The position numbers and the translations under genes were made by a program. This document shows positions 58,224 through 64,000 of a DNA stretch of 64,000 nt, piece by piece (the first letter of the stretch is position 1; every line of letters starts with the position of its first letter). Origin of the DNA: an uncultured Clostridia bacterium (GTDB lineage Bacteria; Bacillota; Clostridia; Oscillospirales; Acutalibacteraceae); assembly GCA_947598155.1 (NCBI GenBank), contig CANQFC010000006.1, forward strand, positions 62,001 through 126,000. Reading direction: 5' to 3'. The notes below the pieces were generated by a model, which saw only the letters and a list, made by a program, of their open reading frames with translations, did no database searches and had not been told where the DNA came from.

Positions 58224-58710
58224 ACAGATTGTCGCGGAAATACTTGAATTTTTTACGGACAAAATGCCGAGGGAGCTGACGTCTTTTCTTATTTCCCTTA
58301 TGCCCGTTTTGGAGATACGGGGCGGAATGATAGCCTCAAGGCTGTTACAGATTCCGTTTTTTAAGGCATTCCTTATTTGTTATGCGGGCAATATGCTCCC
58401 TATTCCTTTTATCATTCTTTTTATAAGAAAAATATTTGAGTTTTTAAGACGTTATAAATTTTTCGGCAGAATTATTGATAAGCTTGAAAAAAGAACTGAG
58501 AAAAACAAGGATAAGGTGCTTAAATTTGAGGCGTGGGGGCTTTTGCTGTTTGTGGCGATTCCACTGCCCGGTACGGGCGGCTGGACGGGGGCTCTTATGG
58601 CGGCTCTGCTTGACATACGGCTTAAAAAATCTCTGCCCATAATAGCTCTCGGCGTGCTTATAGCGGGATTCATTATGTCGGGGCTCACATATGGACTTTT
58701 TCACATCTGA
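58216..58710 (+). CDS. COG2426-type small multidrug-export-like membrane protein
   Basis: A 164-residue protein with four transmembrane helices. The family pattern SLMPVLEIRGGMIAS, YAGNMLPIPFIILF and AIPLPGTGGWTGALMAALLD is clear. The family is called small multidrug export protein by similarity, without firm evidence. The ATG at 58216 overlaps the end of the Nudix gene, implying translational coupling. Its TGA stop is the start of a short intergenic repeat. Confidence 0.88.
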   Translation: MLEQIVAEILEFFTDKMPRELTSFLISLMPVLEIRGGMIASRLLQIPFFKAFLICYAGNMLPIPFIILFIRKIFEFLRRYKFFGRIIDKLEKRTEKNKDKVLKFEAWGLLLFVAIPLPGTGGWTGALMAALLDIRLKKSLPIIALGVLIAGFIMSGLTYGLFHI

Positions 58711-58732
58711 TGACGGGCAGACCCATTATGAA
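58707..58732 (+). repeat. Short intergenic repeat copy overlapping a stop codon
   Basis: TGATGACGGGCAGACCCATT then ATGAAAT; the stop codon of the export-like gene is inside it. Confidence 0.6.
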
Positions 58733-58734
58733 AT

Positions 58735-58772
58735 TAAAAAACGGAGTGGATTTTTAATTCATTCCGTTTTTT
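58735..58772. terminator. Bidirectional terminator
   Basis: AAAACGGAGTG / CATTCCGTTTT stem with flanking A and T runs between convergent genes. Confidence 0.85.
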
Positions 58773-58783
58773 TTATCAAAAAG

Positions 58784-59941
58784 TTAATTGTAAAAGTCTT
58801 CAATTTTAATTATTTCGCCGTTCTTTACGTAGACTCTCGGCACGCGCTTATTTATAAGGCAGACGACCTCATAATTAAATCTTGCAACCGGGTCTGAAAT
58901 ATCCTCGACGCTGATAGTTTCGCCGCCGTCTGTGCCGACAAGCGTTACTTCATCTCCGCATTTTACATCAGGCACATTTGTGACGTCCGCCATAAGCTGA
59001 TCCATACAAACCCTGCCGACAATCGGGCAGCGAACGCCTCGGATAAGCACCTCGCCTTTGTTTGACAGGTATCGCGGGTACCCATCGGAATAACCCGCCG
59101 TAACAGTTGCGATTTTAGAGGGTTTATCGGTGATGAAGGTTGAGCCGTAGCTGACGGCAAAACCGCTCGGCACGTCCTTAATAAAAGCTATACTGCTTTT
59201 TAGCTCCATTACGGGGTAAAGAGTACAGGCGTTCTTCAGTTCATCGGACGGATAAAGCCCGTAGGTGACAATACCGCATCGCACCAAATCCCCGCACTTG
59301 CCTTTAAGGTCTATCGCGGCGGCGCTGTTGTAAATATGTCTGCACGGCAGAGGAAACCCGTTACGGATTATTTTATCGGTGAAGTCAAAAAATTTCTTTC
59401 TCTGAATTTCGGACGCGGTTTTGTCAGCGGAATCCGCGCACGGAAAATGCGCGAACGCGCCGAGAATTTCGAGCCCTTTTAGCTTAAAAAGCTCTTTGAT
59501 GCGGCTTTCTCCGTCTGCGTCGGCTTGAAAACCGAGTCTGCCCATACCGACGTCGATTTTTATGTAAACTCCCGCTTTTTTACCGGATTTTAACGATTCT
59601 TGAGAAAGCTTTTCGGCGCAGGATACGTCAAACACGGCGGAATCAATTCCGTATTTGACAATAGATGAATAATCGCCGGGAAAAACCTGACCGAGAATTA
59701 AAATACGGCTGTCAATACCGTGCTTTCTGAGATATACGGCCTCGCCCGCGGTTGCAACGCCGAGGTCGCGCACCCCGATTTCGGCGAGAACTTTTGAAAC
59801 TTCAACTGCGCCGTGGCCGTATCCGTCGGCCTTAACGACGCCCATAATGCGAACATCCTTACCTATCTTTTCGCGGACGGTATTTATATTTTTTACGATA
59901 TTGTCAAGATTTATTTTTGCATATATTCTTTGCGGAAACAT
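58784..59941 (-). CDS. alr: Alanine racemase
   Basis: PLP enzyme making D-alanine for peptidoglycan; also found in spores. The 385-residue product has Lys37 in VVKADGYGHG as the PLP base, the conserved PVMELKSSIAFIKDVPSG stretch, and TAGYSDGYPRYLSN followed by GRVCMDQLMADVT, with the catalytic Tyr near SYGSTF at about 265. The ATG has a GGGGCC region of weak Shine-Dalgarno strength. It lies 17 bases after trkH on the same strand and is probably cotranscribed with the potassium genes. Confidence 0.96.
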   Translation of the reverse strand: MFPQRIYAKINLDNIVKNINTVREKIGKDVRIMGVVKADGYGHGAVEVSKVLAEIGVRDLGVATAGEAVYLRKHGIDSRILILGQVFPGDYSSIVKYGIDSAVFDVSCAEKLSQESLKSGKKAGVYIKIDVGMGRLGFQADADGESRIKELFKLKGLEILGAFAHFPCADSADKTASEIQRKKFFDFTDKIIRNGFPLPCRHIYNSAAAIDLKGKCGDLVRCGIVTYGLYPSDELKNACTLYPVMELKSSIAFIKDVPSGFAVSYGSTFITDKPSKIATVTAGYSDGYPRYLSNKGEVLIRGVRCPIVGRVCMDQLMADVTNVPDVKCGDEVTLVGTDGGETISVEDISDPVARFNYEVVCLINKRVPRVYVKNGEIIKIEDFYN

Positions 59942-59958
59942 AGCAAGGCCCCTTTATA

Positions 59959-61410
59959 TCAGATATTCTTTTTCCATGAAGAAGGTGAGAACAGAATAAT
60001 CATCGGGAAAATTTCCAGTCTGCCTATCAGCATATCGGCAGACAAAACAATTTTTGAAAAATCGGAAAGCGCCGAAAAATTACTTTTAGGGCCAAAGGCG
60101 TCAAAAGCGGGTCCTACATTGTTTATACAGGTGATTACTGCCGTAAACGTGCTTGTAAAATCAAAATTGTTGAACGAGACAAGAATGGTGGATACCGCAA
60201 TAATAACCATATAAAGAGTGAAATACGAGTTAACCGTCGAAACGGTTTCCTTGTCAACCACCGCGCCGTCAAGCTTAATACATTTAACGGTTCCGGGGTG
60301 TATAGCGCGCCGTATTTCCCGAAAGCCCGATTTAAACAGCATAATGACTCTTGCGGTTTTAAGCCCGCCGCCTGTTGACCCAGCCATTGCGCCGACAATC
60401 ATTAACGCTGTGAGAATACATTTTGAAAATGTAGGCCATTTGTTAAAGTCCGCCGTAACAAATCCCGTGGTGGAAATTATGGACGTAACTGTAAAGCCCG
60501 CGTGCCTTAAAGCCAAGCCGAACGTCTTGACCGACGGCATAATGTTGCACGCAATCGCCAACGTGCTTGCGGCTATAATTGAAAGATATACCCAAAGCTC
60601 CTCGCTTTTCAGCACGCGTTTTATCTGACGGACAAGAATAAGGTAAAAAAGATTAAAGTTAATGCCGAAAAGAATCATAAAAAGTGAAAGGACTATTTCA
60701 ACGAACAAGCTGTCATAAGCCGCGACGCTCGCGTTTTTAATGGAAAATCCGCCTGTGCCCGCGGTTGAGAACGCGAGGGTTATGCTGTCAAAAAGAGGAA
60801 CCTTGCCAATGTAAAGTATGAACGTTTCAAGAAGTGTAATAGCGGTGTAAAGCAAGTAAAGTATTCGCGCCGTGGCGGTTGTTTTTGAGAGGAGCTTGCC
60901 GACTATGGGACCGGGTACTTCCGCCCGCATAATGTGCATTGAGCGCGTGTCTTTCTGCGGCAAAATTGCAAGTACAAAAACAATAACGCCCATTCCGCCT
61001 ATCCAGTGAGTAAAACTGCGCCAAAAAAGAAGACTTTTCGGGAGAGATTCAATATCAGTTAGGATACTCGCTCCGGTCGTTGTGAAACCGGAGACAGTTT
61101 CAAAAAAAGCGTCGGTAAAGTTTGGAATAGCGCCGCTTATATAGAACGGGAGCGCGCCGAAGAGAGCGACAAGTATCCACGAAAGAGCAACGATAACAAA
61201 GCCCTCTTTGGCAAATATTCGTTTGTGCCTCGGCTTAAAAGCGGTTAAAATAACGCCTGCGGCAATGATTATAACCATAACCATGGCATAAACGCTCGAA
61301 GAGGCAATGCCTTCGGCATAGTAAAACGATATAAAAAACGGCAAAGTCATAAACAGCGCTTCAATCATAAGCAGTTTGCCTACGGTTGAGCTTATCATTC
61401 TGTAATTCAT
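59959..61410 (-). CDS. trkH: TrkH-family potassium uptake protein
   Basis: A 483-residue membrane protein with the four pore-loop repeats of the Trk/Ktr/HKT superfamily. Selectivity-filter regions can be seen in SGFTTTGASI, STAGTGGFSI, SIISTTGFVT and CINNVGPAFD, each with a conserved Gly. ATG at 61410 with GCGAAGG; the in-frame TTG at 61416 is less likely. It lies after the trkA gene in the same transcript and forms a complex with that gating protein. Confidence 0.94.
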   Translation of the reverse strand: MNYRMISSTVGKLLMIEALFMTLPFFISFYYAEGIASSSVYAMVMVIIIAAGVILTAFKPRHKRIFAKEGFVIVALSWILVALFGALPFYISGAIPNFTDAFFETVSGFTTTGASILTDIESLPKSLLFWRSFTHWIGGMGVIVFVLAILPQKDTRSMHIMRAEVPGPIVGKLLSKTTATARILYLLYTAITLLETFILYIGKVPLFDSITLAFSTAGTGGFSIKNASVAAYDSLFVEIVLSLFMILFGINFNLFYLILVRQIKRVLKSEELWVYLSIIAASTLAIACNIMPSVKTFGLALRHAGFTVTSIISTTGFVTADFNKWPTFSKCILTALMIVGAMAGSTGGGLKTARVIMLFKSGFREIRRAIHPGTVKCIKLDGAVVDKETVSTVNSYFTLYMVIIAVSTILVSFNNFDFTSTFTAVITCINNVGPAFDAFGPKSNFSALSDFSKIVLSADMLIGRLEIFPMIILFSPSSWKKNI

Positions 61411-61423
61411 AAACAACCTTCGC

Positions 61424-62779
61424 TTATCGGAAAATTTCGTTAATATTTCTAAACTGTTTGCTCTTTGAAACGATTATTACGCTGTCGCCCGTCTGAATGG
61501 TATCGTCTCCTCGGGGAAAAATAACGCGCGCGTTGCGTATAATGCATGCTATGAGAGTGTCTTTGTGTATTTTAAGGTCTTTAATGGGGGTACCGGTTTT
61601 TTCAAATTCCGCCGTGATAAAAAATTCAAGCGCTTCAATCTTGCCGTCAACAAGCTTGTAAAGAGTCTGAACGCTGGATTCGTCTGAATTTCCGATTGCT
61701 CTGATGTAGCCCACTATTCTGTCTGCCGCGATAAGCTTTGATGAAAATTCCGAGTCCATACCTATGCTTTGAAGAACTTTTGACGAAACGCGGTTGATTT
61801 TCGCGACGGTCTTGGTAATTCCAAGCGATGACGCGTACATTGACGAAATAATGTTTTCCTCATCTATTGAAGTGAGCGCTACGAATGCGTCAAGCTTTTC
61901 AATTCCCTGCTCAAAAAGAGTGTCGCGGTCAGTGCCGTCGCCGTTGATTATCTGCACATCGGGCAGTGCTTCCGAGAGAAATTCACAGCGTGCAAAGTCT
62001 TTTTCAATTATCTTAATATTATATCCGCCGTTTTCGGATAACTGTTTCGCAAGGTAATAGCCTACTTTACCGCCTCCGATTATCATAATGTTTTTTGTTT
62101 TGTGGCGGTAAATTCCGATTTTTTTCATAAACCTGACAAGCTCTTTGCGCGGCGCGGTAATGTAAAGCTTATCGTTTGCCTCCAGCACGGAGTTACCGCG
62201 CGGAATAAACACATCGGAATTTCTTTGAACGGCGCACACAAGAACATTGACGTTAAATTTTCTTTGAATTTCAGAAAGCGCCGAGCCGCAAAGCGGGTTG
62301 TCATGCTTTAATTTTATTTCGGCAAGGTCGACCGCGCCTTTAGCGAATGATTCCATATTGATGGCCGAGGGGAAATGAAGTACCTTGGCAATTTCACGGG
62401 CGGCCGAATATTCGGGGTTGATGGTCATACTAAGCCCCAGTTCATTTTTGAAAAAACCGAACTGTTTGCTGTAATCCGGGTTGCGGACTCTTGCTATTGT
62501 GTGTTTAATTCCCGCCGTTTTGGCAACAAGGCAGGAAAGAATATTCAGCTCATCAGTTTGCGTTAGGGCAATGAAAACGTCTGCAGAGTTAACGCCCGCT
62601 TCCATCTGAACCCCGTAGCTCGCCGCGTTTCCGCATATTCCCAAAATATCATAGGAATTAACCAAGCGTTCAATGAGCTTTGCGTTTTTGTCGATTACGA
62701 CTACATTGTGATTTTCGCCGGAAAGCTGTTCAATAAGCGTTTCTCCGACTTTGCCGGCGCCTGCAATAATTATTTTCAT
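61424..62779 (-). CDS. trkA: Trk potassium-uptake regulatory protein TrkA
   Basis: A 451-residue cytoplasmic protein with two RCK modules: Rossmann motifs GAGKVGETLIEQLSG at the N terminus and GGGKVGYYLAKQL near 233, each followed by a TrkA-C domain (about 140-225 and 365-450). Binds NAD(H) and ATP/ADP and gates TrkH. ATG at 62779. The first gene of trkA-trkH-alr, with a long-form intergenic repeat upstream. Confidence 0.95.
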   Translation of the reverse strand: MKIIIAGAGKVGETLIEQLSGENHNVVVIDKNAKLIERLVNSYDILGICGNAASYGVQMEAGVNSADVFIALTQTDELNILSCLVAKTAGIKHTIARVRNPDYSKQFGFFKNELGLSMTINPEYSAAREIAKVLHFPSAINMESFAKGAVDLAEIKLKHDNPLCGSALSEIQRKFNVNVLVCAVQRNSDVFIPRGNSVLEANDKLYITAPRKELVRFMKKIGIYRHKTKNIMIIGGGKVGYYLAKQLSENGGYNIKIIEKDFARCEFLSEALPDVQIINGDGTDRDTLFEQGIEKLDAFVALTSIDEENIISSMYASSLGITKTVAKINRVSSKVLQSIGMDSEFSSKLIAADRIVGYIRAIGNSDESSVQTLYKLVDGKIEALEFFITAEFEKTGTPIKDLKIHKDTLIACIIRNARVIFPRGDDTIQTGDSVIIVSKSKQFRNINEIFR

Positions 62780-62807
62780 TTATAATTCTCCAAATATAAA
62801 AATAAAC

Positions 62808-62914
62808 ATTCGATAAGTGGCTCGCTCCGCCGAGTGTGTGTCAAGGCGCGGCACAGCCGCACGGGGGAAATGGAAACCGCCGCTTACAGAGGCGGGAGAC
62901 ATCTTGCCTAAGTT
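62808..62914 (-). repeat. Long-form intergenic repeat upstream of trkA
   Basis: On the minus strand it starts ACTTAGGCAAGATGTCTCCC, has CCGCCTC / GAGGCGG-like pairing, GTTTCCATTTCCCCCGTGCG, GCGCCTTGACAC and ends GAGCCACTTATCGAAT. Both ends are as in the other long copies; it lies about 30 bases upstream of trkA. Apart from this repeat 62780-63055 holds only the promoter below. Confidence 0.75.
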
Positions 62915-62993
62915 ATAATATTACCATATTTTATAAAAATTTACAATATATAATCTTTAATATAAGAACACATCATATAAATTTATTTTTTAA

Positions 62994-63022
62994 TTGACCG
63001 ATAAGTAATTTTATGATAAATT
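62994..63022 (+). promoter_or_regulatory. Promoter of the EEP hydrolase gene
   Basis: TTGACC (62994-62999), 17 bases, TAAATT (63017-63022). Confidence 0.55.
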
Positions 63023-63055
63023 AAAATAAAATAAGATAAATATGGGGGAATTTAT

Positions 63056-63979
63056 ATGAACAAAAAAATAAAAATCGCTTTATCCGTTTTAATTGCGCTT
63101 GTTCTTGTTCTCGCGGCGTCGCTCGGGATTTTTCTTGCAGTTTTCCCGTTGCACCCAAAAGTTCGGATTCAACCTGCGGAAAGCAGAGTTAAAAATACAG
63201 ATGAAATTTTGATTGCGAGCTTTAATACCGCCGCGCCGTGGGGCAATTTCTTTAACGGAACATATACAACGCGCAGAGCGTACCTTTTTGCGGAGCAGGT
63301 AAACAAAATTATGCCCGACACGCTCGGCGTTCAGGAGATGAACAGCGATTGGGTTGAGAAAATGGAAAAGCTTTTGCCGCAATACGCCTATTACGGAGTA
63401 AAAAGAGGCGGCGACAGCAGTGAAAAGACCTCCGAAATGAGCGGTATTTTTTATCTTAAAGACAAATTTACACTGCTTGACAGCGGAACGTTTTGGATTT
63501 CTGAAACGCCCGAAAAGGAGTCGCATTTTGAAGGCGCAGGGTGTAACAGAGTTTGCTCGTTTGTCATTCTTGAAAACAAGGAGGACGGGATGCGCTTTGC
63601 CCATTTTAATACTCATCTTGACAATGTAAGCGATGAAGCGCAAAATCTCGGCGGAGAGCTGATTGCGCGTTACGCAGATGAAATACGCAAAAAATATGAC
63701 GGCGTCAATATTGCCGTCACAGGGGATTTTAATCAGTATTCGGAAAGCCCAGCGTGCGTTACCTTAGAGAAAAACGGGTACATAAACGTGGGCAAAGCAT
63801 TGGGAAAAGACGGGCTTTTGACGTACAACGCGTGGACAAGGGAGACCGAGGGCGCTCCGATAGACTTTATATTTATAAACGGCAGTTTTTCGGCAAAGGA
63901 TTACTCGGTAATTCATTACGACGGCGTAAAAAGCAACGTTTCGGATCACTATATGATTACGGCAGAGCTTGAATTTTAG
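63056..63979 (+). CDS. Membrane-anchored endonuclease/exonuclease/phosphatase family protein
   Basis: A 307-residue protein with an N-terminal anchor or signal helix (about 7-29) and a catalytic DNase I-like fold outside the membrane. The stretches IASFNTAAPW, DTLGVQEMNSDW (metal-binding Glu), FAHFNTHLDNVS, NIAVTGDFNQYSES (Asp-Asn), IDFIFIN and SDHYMI (terminal Asp-His pair) make a complete active site. It may be a nuclease, sphingomyelinase-like or another phosphodiesterase. ATG with GGGGGAA. Its stop is followed by the start of a short repeat at the window end. Confidence 0.9.
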   Translation: MNKKIKIALSVLIALVLVLAASLGIFLAVFPLHPKVRIQPAESRVKNTDEILIASFNTAAPWGNFFNGTYTTRRAYLFAEQVNKIMPDTLGVQEMNSDWVEKMEKLLPQYAYYGVKRGGDSSEKTSEMSGIFYLKDKFTLLDSGTFWISETPEKESHFEGAGCNRVCSFVILENKEDGMRFAHFNTHLDNVSDEAQNLGGELIARYADEIRKKYDGVNIAVTGDFNQYSESPACVTLEKNGYINVGKALGKDGLLTYNAWTRETEGAPIDFIFINGSFSAKDYSVIHYDGVKSNVSDHYMITAELEF

Positions 63980-63984
63980 CTTAT

Positions 63985-64000
63985 ATTAAATAAGGGGCTT
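63985..64000 (-). repeat. Truncated short repeat at the window edge
   Basis: ATTAAATAAGGGGCTT is the start of the reverse-oriented consensus, cut off by the end of the window. Confidence 0.55.

Overview
This 64 kb window looks like a chromosomal stretch of a low-to-mid GC, endospore-forming member of the Clostridia, most like gut Oscillospiraceae/Ruminococcaceae (inference from gene families, not from a marker tree). Supporting signs are SpoVAC, a SpoIIQ-like M23 protein, a Gram-positive LexA, an IreB-family protein, single-chain glycyl-tRNA synthetase, a T-box upstream of pheS, and AGGAGG-type ribosome binding sites with frequent TTG and GTG starts. No rRNA operon, CRISPR array, transposase gene or prophage is visible.

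Layout. 1-5.8 kb: the 3' part of murA, then a wal-like cluster (WalJ-type MBL protein, rlmH, OmpR-type regulator, sensor kinase, HtrA protease). 5.8-6.6 kb: no protein gene, but a promoter-to-terminator unit that looks like a long structured RNA. 6.6-13.8 kb: spoVAC, patatin, a lipoprotein, lexA with its operator, a small C-rich sRNA candidate, a SpoIIQ-like protein, a PPTase, a leucine-rich-repeat surface protein facing an XRE regulator, tRNA-Met and galU. 13.9-23.2 kb: a zinc-ribbon membrane protein, ahcY, a DUF4474 lipoprotein, glgP, another lipoprotein, a Cys-rich protein and a diguanylate cyclase. 23.4-29.4 kb: an LysM/G5/M23 peptidase followed by an HPr-kinase-like/PqqD-like/ABC exporter trio resembling part of a RiPP pathway, then a polysaccharide co-polymerase/BY-kinase with a YG-rich tail. 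29.6-42.5 kb: DUF1836, NfeD/SPFH, an unknown membrane protein, a cation/proton antiporter with a PII-like partner, an RluA-type synthase, a frameshifted CAP-domain lipoprotein, a phosphoribosyltransferase, ireB, and pheST with a Phe T-box. 43-64 kb: a giant surface protein with two phosphoesterase domains, an ABC ATPase, YhhN, arabinose-polymer use genes (GPH symporter, GH127, GH51) around glyQS, LCP, a Nudix fusion, alr, trkAH and a secreted EEP-family hydrolase.

The most pervasive unexplained structure is a family of intergenic repeats. A roughly 25-30 bp hairpin unit (consensus TAATGACGGGGCAAGCCCC then TTATTGAAT) appears in about ten recognisable copies, and longer 70-140 bp relatives share its right end and add a left end ACTTAGGCAAGATGTTCCC. 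They sit just after stop codons or in leaders; one lies inside the pheS T-box. A second family (MITE-like, imperfect terminal inverted repeats) has two copies. Regulation can be read directly at several places: operators overlap promoters at lexA, the LRR/XRE pair, DUF1836 and YhhN.

All functions come from reading protein motifs by eye; no searches or folding programs were run.
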